Below are positions 32,772 through 44,449 of a stretch of 64,000 nt of DNA, in pieces (position 1 is the stretch's first letter; the number at the start of each line of letters is the position of its first letter). The DNA comes from Acanthococcus lagerstroemiae (taxonomy: Eukaryota; Arthropoda; Insecta; Hemiptera; Eriococcidae): assembly GCA_031841125.1 (NCBI GenBank), contig CM063109.1, positions 66,098,914-66,162,913 on the forward strand, given 5' to 3'. The notes under the pieces are model-generated. The model was not told where the DNA came from. It made no database searches and saw only the letters and a program-made list of their open reading frames with translations. Made by a program: the position numbers and the translations under genes.

Positions 32772-32944
32772 CAGGGGCGAAACAAAGGCGGGGGGTGTTA
32801 CACCCCCAGTGTTGTCAATGCAGTTGAAAAATTCGGCAAATCGTAAAGTTTACTGGCCACTCGGCAAAATATTCATTTTCAATTCATTTTATTCGGCAAA
32901 TTTTCAGTTGTCACCCCCAAGAAAAAACAGCTAGTTTCGCCCCG
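32772..32944. mobile_element. hAT MITE, 173 bp
   Basis: Termini CAGGGGCGAAACAAAG and (reverse) CGGGGCGAAACTAG with a perfect 8-bp duplication AGTAGGGT (32764-32771, 32945-32952). TTCGGCAAA blocks relate it to the units of the composite element at 13190-14355. Confidence 0.9.
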
Positions 32945-32952
32945 AGTAGGGT

Positions 32953-33489
32953 TACCACAGGACGAAAAAGGTTTTTTAAATCAGAAGGTCAATTTCTTTT
33001 TGAATTAAGAATTATCTTTCGAACATACTACCAATTTTGAAATCTCAAGTAGAAAGGTAAGGTGACAAGAGACAAAATGCAAAATTTTTTGCTCTTTTCC
33101 TCTTGCTCGTAAGTAAATTGTTCAATTTCCGGGGAGAGTATCTCAAATGGAACCTAACATTATAACTCGACACTACTTGGACATGAAAAATGAAACGTAT
33201 AAGAGCTTTTATAATTGATTGAGATCAGTTTCTCATTGGCGATCAAAGTTCATTTATTAAAGTTCTAAAGTTTTTAGGGAGATGGAAATACACGAATTCT
33301 TGTAATTGTTGATTTTAATGATCGAAAGGCACTGAAGAAGCATACTTCAATGTTTATTTTTAAATACATGCCAGAAAGTTGTACTTTATTCCCATGTACC
33401 AGTCGTTGGGTATTCTTTCTTAACACTAGGTTTCTCCTTTATGCTCTGAGAAAGTTTCAAGACGGGGGGGGGGAGATAAGGGACTAGTA
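32953..33489. other. Unassigned sequence
   Basis: No gene or element was recognised. A G-run occurs at 33464-33472. Confidence 0.35.
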
Positions 33490-36395
33490 ATGTTTGAAGG
33501 CCAATTATCAACCCACCCAAAAATCTGTAAAAACAAAACAAAACAATCTCGAACACAAAAACATAAAATCCTGCACTTCAGGGCCATCAAAAATTTTTTC
33601 TATTTCAAAACAAGACAATCCTCCAAAAATCCCGGAAGTAACTATCAAAAAATATCAATTTCTTACAGTAAGCAAAATTCGGTACAAGTTGCCACGCTTA
33701 ACGTAAGAACTCTAAAACACCATGAACGTCTAGTAGAGCTAGAAAATGCTTTTTTAAACTTAAACTTGGACATTTTAGGCCTGGCGGAAGTTAGGCGCGG
33801 CGGAGACTCCCTCATTAAAACAAAAAATGAAAACCTCTTTTGCTACATAGGATCGGAAGGCGGTCAGAGGGGAGTAGGGGTTCGTTTTTTTTTAATATTT
33901 TAACTTTAACGAGGTATTTACTGCCCGAGGGCTATGACCCCGATTATAGCTACAGATGTGCTTAGAGGATAATGTATAATTTAGATTTGTCAATAAAATT
34001 TAATAAGTCTATGACGTTCGTGATTGTGAAGTTGGTGGTCAGCCTAATCGAGAAGAGTCTAGAAAACAAACTAATAAAATTTAGACGTATCTCTGACAGG
34101 ATAGCTCTGATTAAGCTGAGGTTTGGAAACATACTATTAAAATAATAGAAATCTATGTCCCTACATCACTATCGGACAGTGGCGTATTACCCATAGGGCA
34201 CACTAGGCACGCGCCTAGGGCGGCAAATATTTTGGGGCGGCAAATTTTGACTTAAAAAAGGGGGAAAATAAGAAAAAAAAAGAAGGGAAAAAATTAAAAA
34301 AGAGGGAAAAAAGAGGAAGGAAAAAAAGGAAAAAAACGAACATAGACTGAAAAAAGTTCATATTTGGGTTTTGTGTTTCAATCGGTATTTACCTTTCATT
34401 ATGAATTTTAGTGACCAAAATTTTTTTCCAAGTAAGAGCTATTCTGGTGGTGATCTCTTTTTCGAATTGGTTATCAATGGCTATATTTTGTCCTAAGTAT
34501 CTTATTTCTTCGACTTTTCTGTTTCATTGACATAGCAATGCGAATTTTTTTATCTATGGCTGTAGCCAATTGTTCAGCAGAGCGTTTTTTTTTCCGTTTT
34601 AAAACGTTTAAAAAATTACTTGAGGTCGACTTTGTCTCACTCAAAATTAAACTCCCTCGCTATTTTAAGCATTGAAAGTGTATTAGTTGATAAGATTGAT
34701 TTTGATGAAATTGTTAGGTAGGTAACGAATTTGCTGCTGGTAAAAGTAGAAAGAAATTATTTTTGTAAATGATAAAAGTTTGAAATTGCACGGTTTTTTA
34801 AATACAACTCAATAATTTAGAATTTAATATTATTTGTACTTGCAATAAAAACACAAAGAAAAATTGTAAAAACAGACGTTGAAATATGTGGCGGTCTCTG
34901 AGGATTATTAAAAAAAATTTTCACCTGCCCCCCATCCATCCCTTAATGACGCTTGTATAAGGGGCGGCAAAAATTTTGGTGCCTAAGGACGCCACACACC
35001 TTAATCCGCCACTGCTATCGGATGAACAAAAATGTGAAACATTTAATTCAAAATTGAAAGAAGTCTTACCAAACACAATTTGAAAAATCGCTTATTAATA
35101 ATAGGCGACTTCAGCAGACGAGTAAGAGTTCAAAACGTTGGTGAACAAAAAAATGTAGGTAAATTACGGAACTAGAAATCGTAGGGGCAGCAGGCCAGTT
35201 CAATTCTGTCAAGAACAAAATTTTGGAATAATCAATACTTACTTTAAGAAAAGAAAAGGCAAGCGATGGACGTGGATACACCCGAATCAGGAATATAAAT
35301 CGCAAATTGACTACATTCTGGCACCACCGCTAACGTTAAAAAAAAAATTCTCACCTGCGATACCCTTAACAACTTCAAATTCCACTCTGACCACCGACCA
35401 GTTTACTGTAAAATCAATACGGGAAAAGAAAGATACCACCCAAAAGATCGGAATTTGATATCTAGAATCTCCCCAGACTATAAGAGTCAATGCCATGCTT
35501 CACTGAACCAGAAACTGGAGGAGGTGTCGACCAGAGGAGAGGTCCTAAGATGGGACCACCTGCAAAAAATACTAAATTAGGTTTCAAACGAGTGTAACTC
35601 CACTAAAACTAACAAAAAAGTCCAGTCTCTTCCAGACAATATATATTAGAGCTAATCAGAAGATAAGAAACGCTACGAGTAAGAAAAAAAAATCCAACAG
35701 AAACAAAATAGAATTTAATTTGGTCTGTAAGCTAATTAAAAAACTTCTAAACCTTCATAACCAAGACAAAATGCATTCTTGTACCTCGAATTATGGATGC
35801 TACTAAAAGCACAAAACTAATTAAAAAGGAAAGAACTATAGGTAAAAAATATATGACCTGCTGAACCAACAAAAAGGGAGAGGGGGTTTACGACCGAAAA
35901 GAAATTAATAATATTGCTACAGAATTCTATGCTGACTTATACTCGGATAAAAACCTCCCCTTCCCCCTTGTCCCCACCAATCAAGGAGAAGAGTATCCAG
36001 AACCTGAGTTCCTAGAAATAGAAGTAACAAGGGCGATTAAGAATCTAAAAGAGGGCAAGGCAGTAGGATACGATGGCATCAGTAATGAACACATCAAATA
36101 CAGTGGAGGACTCTTTTAGTAAAAATTCTAACTCACCTGTACAACGACGTATTAAAAAAATAAAAATACCTTCGAATTGAAAAACTTCCAAAATAATACC
36201 TACTCTCATTTAAAAAAGGCTGTAGATACAGTATCGAAAACTATATTGACCAATTAGCCTCATACCAATCTTGGCCAAAATCCTTTTGTCGATGCTCGTC
36301 TGAGAACAAAGCTAGAACTTCGACAAACTCCATGCCAGGTGAGCTTTAGGAGGCGCTTCTCCACGGTCGATCACCTGCATACAATAAATACTAGG
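33490..36395 (+). pseudogene. Endonuclease-bearing LINE, decayed, interrupted by a MITE
   Basis: The open frame 33490-33903 includes the APE-type endonuclease start (VATLNVRTLKHHERLVELEN, LNLDILGLAEVRRGGDSLI). It continues, with frameshifts, through ISDRIALIKLRFGN and IYVPTS, a MITE (34177-35014), SLIIGDFSRRV, GKRWTWIHPNQEYKSQIDYI and FHSDHRPVYCKINTGKERYH (endonuclease SDH block), then polymerase blocks AIKNLKEGKAVGYDGISNEH and FRRRFSTVDHLHTIN, stopping at about 36395. The catalytic YADD part is absent. An ORF1 was not recognised. It is related in style to the LINE at 4.5-7.7 kb. Confidence 0.87.
34177..35014. mobile_element. hAT MITE, 838 bp, carrying a LINE fragment
   Basis: Termini CAGTGGCGTATTAC and (reverse) CAGTGGCGGATTAAGG with a perfect 8-bp duplication CTATCGGA (34169-34176, 35015-35022). 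The GGGCGGCAAAT-rich ends match the 255-bp MITE at 44677-44931. Its minus strand (about 34370-34510) translates as VEEIRYLGQNIAIDNQFEKE and ITTRIALTWKK, a LINE polymerase C-terminal block, in the orientation opposite to the host LINE. Confidence 0.9.
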
Positions 36396-36850
36396 AGTGG
36401 TCGAGGCAGAGGGCCGACGAACAAAGCTCGGGCAACATCATCGAACATAACAACTCTGTATTATCCTAGAAAGCTGCTGCAGCTGGTGCGGACCCCCTGG
36501 CAGGGCTCACCCGCCGTCACCACTTTCCTGCGTCGCCACATATACCAAGACAGAGGAAGCGCGTCCGGCTGTGAGCACCCAAACTCCAGGTTAGTGATGG
36601 GAGCGTTAACCTCGGTCAATAGGGGGCCCCATGGTGGCCCTCGCAGGATGTGCGCACCGTAAGCGGAACGGCGAAATGGGGGCTCGGACCGGTTTCAAAG
36701 CATCCCTTCGGCCACTGATGCGATACTCGAAAGAATAGTTTCCGGGGTCGGGGTGTGGTGTCAGTGGCCACTTTGGCATGCGTGCATCGCCAGATGTCCC
36801 ACCAAACATATGCTTCGGATCTGACCCGTCTTTTGTCCACAACTGTGAAT
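36396..36850. other. GC-rich block, candidate coding, unidentified
   Basis: Composition changes sharply from AT-rich LINE relic to GC-rich sequence. On the minus strand a 78-codon stretch free of stops (36461-36694) has a protein-like composition (LLTEVNAPITNLEFGCSQPD). Two other minus frames are open further upstream (36606-36842 and 36616-36885). I do not recognise any product. A candidate splice donor (CGAG/GTTAAC at about 36613) and acceptors near 36840-36855 exist but are weak evidence. It may equally be part of an unrecognised mobile element. Confidence 0.3.
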
Positions 36851-37282
36851 CTACGGAGATGGTCAGTCTTAAAATTGACTTTCATGCCTTTGAGAGCTCA
36901 TATATACAAATTTCATGCTTTTATAAAAATGTAGAAAATTCTTATGAAGTCTGCACCGATCGGCAGTACTATTCCATATTCACTTCTGCCGCTATTCGTA
37001 CTGACTAATTAATTGAATAAACTTAATTATCGAGTAACGTCGTTAATTGAATAACAATAAACAAGGTTATGCCGAATACAAACATGACACTAACGCCAAT
37101 ATGTTGAATGTTTAAATTGACTTAACAACGGCCACTTGTGTCGATAAAATTGTGCAATGCTAATTTTGGAATTTATCGATATATCCTGAAATTTTACACC
37201 AGCTATAGAGTTGAACTCCAACCTTATAAAAACACATTTAAAAACCCGAATCGACGACGGCGCACAGGGAACATAATCGGTC
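36851..37282. other. Unassigned sequence left of the palindrome
   Basis: AT-rich; no gene or repeat was recognised. Confidence 0.35.
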
Positions 37283-40200
37283 CCATGTCCACGGCCCCCC
37301 CCCCAATTCGAATTTTGGCTTGAAAACATGTCAATCGTTTGTGCATCGTTTGTGCAGAAATGTGCACCATGCCCCATCGTTTGTGCACACCCCCACCCCC
37401 TGTGACAAGCGAAGTTAAGTCAGCTTATTTGATTTACTACATGACTTCTGAGTGAAATCTCGAATAAGAGCAATTTTGTGTCCGAATGAGCTCTAATTAT
37501 CTTCTCTATTGATATTGCATGCCCTAAAACAGTGACAAGTGGGGTCCGTTCCGCTAAAACACCCCCTCCCCTCACCCCGCCCCCGCCAAAGTAAAATTGC
37601 GAAAGCAAAACATCTCATAATTTAGTGCAATTTTGTACCACCCTTCTCGAGTATAGTATTCGCTTCCTTCACTGTAATTAAAAATAGAAACCAGTTTCAG
37701 GGCATGGCAGGGAACCTAAACATTCCCCTACCCCCCCTCATGGAGGCATTTTGCATCAAAAATGGTACATAAATTTTGTACCTATTTTTCTAATACCCTA
37801 AATCACGAATTGTGGACTATCACCTCTTCAAAATATTGGCGAATGGATTAGCTCCTGCCATACCATCCCCCACCATTATTTAAGACATTTGGCATCCGGA
37901 ATGGTACGGAAATTTTCCAACTATGTAGTATAATTTTGAACCTCCTTCCTTGAATTGTGTACTCTCGCCCTCGTCTCTGCTTAGTAATAGAAGCTGCATG
38001 CACTACGAAAAAACTGATCGTTAATGATTTAATTAACGCTCAGTTTTTTACAATGGCCCATCAATTTACGTTATTTATTCGCTTTAGGCCTTCCCGCTAG
38101 AAGCGCTAATGTGCAGGACGAGCCGGTGATAATTTACAACAACATTACGTTTCCAAGGTACGAAACACAAATGGATGCAACTACTACATTCATTGTCACA
38201 ACTTTCCGAGTACTTATACAAATATAAAGAAAATTTCTTACTATTTATCAGGATTGAATAAACTATTTTATTAGTGAACCAGCCTGTATCTACGTTTTTA
38301 TCAATAAAGCGGTAAGTTTACCCATTTCTACTACCATTCGTTAAATTGCTGTCTGCTTTAAAAAGTTCTAAAAAAATTTTCTAATTAGTTCCGCCATTTT
38401 CCGAATTTGTTCTTACCCCCACCACCAGATATATGAAATTCAATATGGAGGAGCTGGCGACATGCTAGCCTCCAACATTCGATTTTGGGGTTGCATAAAG
38501 TACCAAACGTTTGTTCTCAATGTGTTCTACTTTGTTCCGGCCCTTTCCCCCATGTTCAGCCACCAACCAGAAATGAACGATAAACAACACAAAATCCAAC
38601 ATGAATACCATTCTCTATTTATTCTAACTTTTTCTCTTATTCGCACACCACAACCCATCACCGCGATAAATGCGATTTGTAGCCCACTAAAATATGTTCT
38701 CTATTTGCTCTAATTTATTCTCTCATCTCCGCACTACGACCCATCATAACTATACATTCCCCTAAATCAGAATTTTCCGCATAAGTGCATTCTGCTGTCC
38801 ACTAAAATTTGTTCTGTACTTGTTCCAATTTGTTCTCTCATCCCCACACCACAATCCATCACCATGATGCATGTGTCGTCAATCTGAGCTCAGGGGTTAT
38901 TCATATGATCAAAATCATTGATTTCCTGTAATTTTAATTGAAAAAGAATTTATTTTTATTTCATTATTTATATATACTATAAATTTAATTGAAATTATTA
39001 TAATAAATAAAATAATTATTATAGGAAATGAAGTTCAAATTATTTCTAAATTTTGATTTTGCCTTCACGTCTCAATTCTCCGGATAAATGCGGTTTGCTG
39101 TCCACCAAAATTTGTTCTCTTATCTCCAGACTACGTGCGAGAAGAAGAGTTGGCGGGTTGACGAATCAAATAGAACTAGATTTTCGTAAAACGAGCCTCG
39201 TCTGATCTCTTCTACTAGACTGTGACACTTTCTTCTGTAGGATGATGTGGAGACAGGTACTAAGAGGATATAAATGAGGTACTGATGGAAAAGGGGGCCA
39301 ACTGGAAGGGAGAAGGAATGAAAGAGAGTTAGGTTTGGTGTGGGTGAAGAAGTGGCATATCGTGAGGTGCGAATGATGTCCATTTCACCAGGGCCCTGTT
39401 CCATATTTTTCATTGTTCTAAGTTTAATTTCATTAGTTAGTGCATTTTCGCACGGGCCTTCTGAACCCCGTATCACCATCATCTTATTGAACCACTGTCT
39501 ATACCCTTGACACATCTCTTTTTTGTGCATCCTCCACACTTTCCTCTTCATTACTTTCCGAACCTTACACTTTCTCCCCTCCCTGCTTCGATAACCGAGA
39601 AGAGAAAAGATAATAATCGGAAAATTGCACTCCAGAATGCGTATATTGTTCAACATTTCGCTCACCAGTTACCATGTTCTCAAATCCTCCGCCTGTAACA
39701 ACAACTTTCTTTACTCCTATCCCTCGAGAATGGTGCTAATTACTTAATTTCTCTTGACAAATTCAAATCCGTTGCCGAAATTGAGCAGGACACATTTTTT
39801 GACCAATTTGACCAACATTTTGGAGCGACCCCGTAAATTTCAAGAACGAACTTGAACTCAGCGTGAAAAATTGAGTGAGAAGCATTCGTTAACTTACAAT
39901 TTTTTACTATTTTCCAACTTTGAAAATTCCTCTATCATTTTGTGTTTTTTTGGTGCGATAAAATTTATGGGCACCTCGGTCTCGGGAAAGGTACCAATTA
40001 CATAATTTCTGGTGATAAATTCTAATCCGTCATCTAAATTGAGCTGCAGTAATTTTTTTTTGGAAAATTGTCAGTATTCGTCATCTCACGAATACAACTA
40101 CTCTGTCTGTACTCGCAAACTACCATATTGTAGCTGTAGTTACGAATACTTTGCGAAACTAGTAGTTGTATCTAGCAGTTGCTGTATTCGAATACTACGA

Positions 40201-40589
40201 GTATTTGCCCAACACTGGCCCGTGGACGCCGAATCCGACTATGCGGAGCGTACCGCGTAGTCAATCAAATAGAACTAGATTTTCGTAAAACGAGCCTCGT
40301 CTGATCTCTTCTACGAGACTGTACACAACCGAGCGATAATGCATCTAACCCTCATGACATTCCCAGTATCATACCCAAGTATGGTAATAACAGTAATAAT
40401 ATAAATTTTAATCTTATTTTTACTAATTCTAAACTCAAGTGCAAAACCACCAATGTACAATATTCAAATATTCTAATAAATAAATCTGAGATGTACGATT
40501 CAGCCCACAAACTTCAATTGGTAAATAATACGAGCTGAAAGCTGAGGTTATGAGGAGCTTCTATGCTTAAAAAAAAAAAAAAAATAAAC

Positions 40590-42436
40590 TCGGACTACTT
40601 TTGAGGCACGAGACGATTTCAGAACCGTCGTCAAAATTGATTCACAGGCTATTTCTGAGTCAGTATAGCCCCCGCCCCCAGTATAACCACATTTTTGACT
40701 GAATCTCGGCAACAGAGGGTCAGCGCCTGAATTGGTCCACGAATTCGAACTCAGCGCGAAAAATCAAGTAATAATTGGTTGTCATCTCATCTTTTTGGAA
40801 TTTCGATAATTTTGAAAACTTCTCCATACGTACATCAGGCATTTTTAAGGGGAAGAAATTTTCCGAGAGTTTCGGTGCCCGGATCAGGCGAAATAGAATC
40901 GAAATGCCGAGACGAATTTAGAACCGTCGTCAAAATTGATTCACAGGCTCTTTCCGAGCCTCTATAGCCCTCGCCCTCATTATAACCACATTTTTGACTG
41001 TATCTCGGCAACAGAGGGTCAGCGTCTGATTAGGTCGACGAATTCGAACTCAGCGCGAAAAATTGTGTAGGAATTTGTTGTAATCTCATCTATTTAGAAT
41101 TTCGAAAATTTTGAAAATTGTTCCATACCATATGTATACGTGAGGCATTCTTTTGGGCGAGAAAATTTTCCGAGAGCTTCGTGGCCCGGATCCGGCGAAA
41201 TAGAATCGAAATGCCGAGACGAATTCAGAACCGTCGTCAAAATTGATTCACAGGCTATGTCTGACCCAGTATAGCCCGGGCCCCAGTATAACCACATTTT
41301 TGACTGTATCTCGCTAACGGAGGGTCAATGCCTGCTTTGGTCGACGAATTCGAACTCAGCGCAAAAAATTGAGTAAGAGTTCGTGGTTATCTCACCTTTT
41401 TGGAATTTTGAAAATTTTGAAAATTTTGAAAATTTCTCCATACTATAACATCAGGCATTTTTACTGGGCAAAAAAAGATTCCGCGAGCTTCGGGTCCCGG
41501 ACCTGGCGAAATAGATTCGAAATGCCGAGGAGAATTCAGAGCTGTCGTAAAAATTGATTCACAGGCTCTTTCTGACCCAGTATAGACCCCGCCCCCAGTT
41601 TAACCCCTTTTTGACTGTATCTCGTCAACGGTGGGTCGGCGCCTAATTTGGTCGACGAATTCGAACTCAGCACGAAAAATTGAGTAGGAATTAGTGGTTA
41701 TCTCCGTATTTTTGAATTTCGAAAATTTTTTAAATTTCTTCTACCACACATCAGGTATTTTTTTGGGCGAAAAAAGGTACCGGGAGCTTCGGGGACCGGA
41801 CCCGGCGAAATAGATTCGAAATGCCGAGACGAATTCAAAACCCTCGTCAGAATTGATTCACTGGCTATTTCTGACCCAGTGTATAGCCCTAGCCCCCAGT
41901 ATATCCACATTTTTGACTGTATCTCGGCGAAGGAGGGTCAGCGCCTGATTTTGTTGACGAATTCGAACTCAGCGCGAAAAACTGAGTAGGAGTTTGAGGT
42001 TATCCTATCTTTTTTGAATTTCGAAAATTTAGAAAATTTAGAAAATTTCTCCATACTTATACATCAGACATTTTTTTGGGCGAAAAAGTTTTCCGAGGGC
42101 TTCGGGGCGCAGACCCGGCGAAATCTATTCGAAATGCCGAGACGAATTCAGAAGCGTCGTCAAAATTGATTCGCAGGCTATTTCTGACCCAGTATAGACC
42201 CGGCCCCCAGTGTAACCATATTTTTGACTGTATCTCGGCAACGGGGGGGTCAGCGTCTGATTTGGTCGACGAATTCGAACTCAGCGCGAAAAATTGAGTA
42301 GGAATTGGTGGTTATCTCATCTATTTGGAATTTCGAAAATTTTGAAAATTTCTCCATACGTATACATCAGGAATTTTTTTGGGCGAAAAGATTATCCGAG
42401 AGCTTTGTGGTCCGGACCCGGCGAGATAGATTCGGA

Positions 42437-42440
<4 letters not shown>
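40590..42440 (+). repeat. Tandem ~305-bp repeat array, six units
   Basis: The marker GAATTCGAACTCAGC starts at 40741, 41040, 41346, 41657, 41959 and 42271, giving spacings of 299-312 bp. Each unit also holds TTCGAAAATTTTGAAAAT, GGCGAAATAGA, GAAATGCCGAGACGAATTC and GACTGTATCTCGGCAA. A more divergent relative lies at about 39850-40050. The units are non-coding and diverge by several percent. Confidence 0.92.

Positions 42441-42470
<30 letters not shown>
42437..42470. repeat. (ATT)n microsatellite at the Helitron end
   Basis: About eleven TTA units directly abut the Helitron CTAG end; mirrored at 44257-44290. Confidence 0.95.
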
Positions 42471-42471
<1 letters not shown>

Positions 42472-42520
42472 TAGGGGGCTCCGCCCCCTGCCCGCTTCGC
42501 GGGCCCACCCCCGGAGTTAA
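42471..42520 (-). mobile_element. Helitron 3' terminus, left arm
   Basis: On the minus strand: GCCCGCGAAGCGGGC, then GGGGGCGGAGCCCCC followed by TAG and a T. These are two GC-rich hairpins next to the CTAG end, as in canonical Helitrons, inserted in an (ATT)n run. The body points towards the palindrome centre. The 5' TC end was not found. Confidence 0.8.
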
Positions 42521-42846
42521 TGAAATATAGGTTAATTTGCACTATAGAAACACAGAATTTATTTTATGTATATAGGAAAAAAAGTTAACCTCTATGAGGA
42601 TGCACCTATTATCATTACACAGAGATACACCTTATGTAAATGTCAAACTACAGTATATGCATATGCTGTAACTATTTCAAATTTAGAAGTGTCCACTGCA
42701 GGTAAAGTCGTTGATACATAGAGATAGATGTTCTCATACTGTCCGAGAGAAAAAAATAGATGTTCTCATACTGTCCGAGAGAAAAAAGCAGTTTTAATCA
42801 AAACATGTATTTTTTCGACTTCACAACAAGTTCACTGTTTCAAGGG

Positions 42847-43912
42847 TTTTTCAACTGCTACATTTTGTACACTGGAAACGTGGACTCGCGCCCCCAACAC
42901 CAAAAGAGTATACTTTCGAGTTTTTGTTGGTGAACTTTTTTTTTTCTTGATTGAAATAATTTGTGATTCCGAGGGGTTGACCGCACCACAACTCCGATAA
43001 TCAGATTCTTGATTGTAGGTGTTGAAAAACATGTTTCCATAAGCCCCTTATTTTTAATCGAGATCTTTTGTGGATCAAGGAATAACTCTTCCATCTACGA
43101 CGAAAATCTAAAACTCGATTTTCCAGCTTCTCAATGTTATTCTTGGTGAACGTCTTACTTTTTCAATTCAAATAATACGTTAACCCTTTTCTAATAATTT
43201 ACGTTTGTTTTAATAATAGTTAGATTATAGCAGCAAAAGGCAATAATACTCTCCGTAAATAAAAATAATAATATAATATTGTGGACCCGATGGATTGTCT
43301 CCACCCCAATTCCGCAAATCTAATTCTCGATCTTTCAGCCTTTCAAGATTATTCATGGTTAACTTTTTTCGATTCAGATCTATTGTGGATCCGTTGGGTT
43401 GACCCCGACCCCAACTTCGGAAATTGAATTCTCCATTTGGTCGGCTTAAGAAATAATTTTCCGTGAACCCCTGTTTATTTTTTTGTTCGAAGTCTTTTAA
43501 AGAGTCATAAGGTACATCAGAACAGTGAAATTTGTAGCCGTAATAGTATTTAACTCACAAATCATTGATTTATGTAGTATTTTTTATGTTCTTGAATTTC
43601 TCTCTAGGGACCATAACTAGAAATTTCAGAAGGGAACGTATACTCAGAAGTCCGAAAAATCGTAAAAAATGGTTACTCGATTGATAATGAATTAAAATGG
43701 AGTAAAGCCTAAACAAAATTCAATTTTTTGCATGTAATAGGCTCTGTATTGTTTTTCATATGTAAAGTAGATAAACTCACTTCTGAATAATATTAATACA
43801 TTTGTTATGACATAACCTGTCATATTTAAAATCCATAATTAGAACTGTGCATGTAGAAAAATGAAGTTTTACTTGATTTCTTTAGCCTTTGTTTAACATT
43901 TCCAATGTGTCT
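42847..43912. other. Unique centre of the palindrome
   Basis: About 1.07 kb not shared between arms. No transposase, Rep or helicase motif; small minus-strand frames at 42832-43094 are uninformative. Three blocks resemble one another (…ATTTTTAATCGAGATCTTTT, TTTTCGATTCAGATCTATTG, TTTGTTCGAAGTCTTTTAAA) with GGATC(C/A) nearby, suggesting an old imperfect repeat. Confidence 0.5.
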
Positions 43913-44211
43913 CCCTTGAAACAGTAAACTTGTTGTGAAGTCGAAAAAATACATGTTTTGATTAAAACTGCTTTTTTCTCTCGGACAGTATGAGAACATC
44001 TATCTCTATGTATCAACGACTTTACCTGCAGTGGACACTTCTAAATTTGAAATAGTTACAGCATATGCATATACTGTAGTTTGACATTTACATAAGGTGT
44101 ATCTCTGTGTAATGATAATAGGTGCATCCTCATAGAGGTTAACTTTTTTTCCTATATACATAAAATAAATTCTGTGTTTCTATAGTGCAAATTAACCTAT
44201 ATTTCATTAAC

Positions 44212-44255
44212 TCCGGGGGTGGGCCCGCGAAGCGGGCAGGGGGCGGAGCCCCCTA

Positions 44256-44256
<1 letters not shown>
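44212..44256 (+). mobile_element. Helitron 3' terminus, right arm
   Basis: Mirror copy of 42471-42520: GGGCCCGCGAAGCGGGC, GGGGGCGGAGCCCCC and CTAG (44253-44256), then TAATAAT. It points outward from the palindrome centre. Confidence 0.8.
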
Positions 44257-44290
<34 letters not shown>

Positions 44291-44449
44291 TCCGAATCTA
44301 TCTCGCCGGGTCCGGACCACAAAGCTCTCGGATAATCTTTTCGCCCAAAAAAATTCCTGATGTATACGTATGGAGAAATTTTCAAAATTTTCGAAATTCC
44401 AAATAGATGAGATAACCACCAATTCCTACTCAATTTTTCGCGCTGAGTT

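Larger units (their letters stand above)
37283..42846 (+). repeat. Left arm of an 11.5-kb palindrome
   Basis: Reverse-complementary to 43913-48779 from CCATGTCCACGG at the outer edge to CAAGGG at the inner edge. Sampled stretches match at about 98-99%. From outside in: unassigned sequence with C-runs, a shared short palindrome (40234-40260), tandem ~305-bp repeats (40590-42440), an (ATT)n run, a Helitron 3' end (42471), and a 31-bp repeat in two copies (about 42725-42786; one copy in the right arm). The 181-codon frame at 39120-39665 on the minus strand is repeated in the other arm, but such recent duplication says nothing about function. Confidence 0.93.

Noticed and set aside
39120..39665. 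181-codon frame preserved in both palindrome arms (also 46400-46945)
   Set aside because: Both copies are open only because the arms are nearly identical; no domain was recognised and a 63-codon frame overlaps antisense, so duplication is not evidence of selection.
40741..42290. Regular ~305-bp spacing as a CRISPR-like array
   Set aside because: Whole units repeat rather than short repeats with unique spacers, and the context is eukaryotic; it is a tandem repeat.
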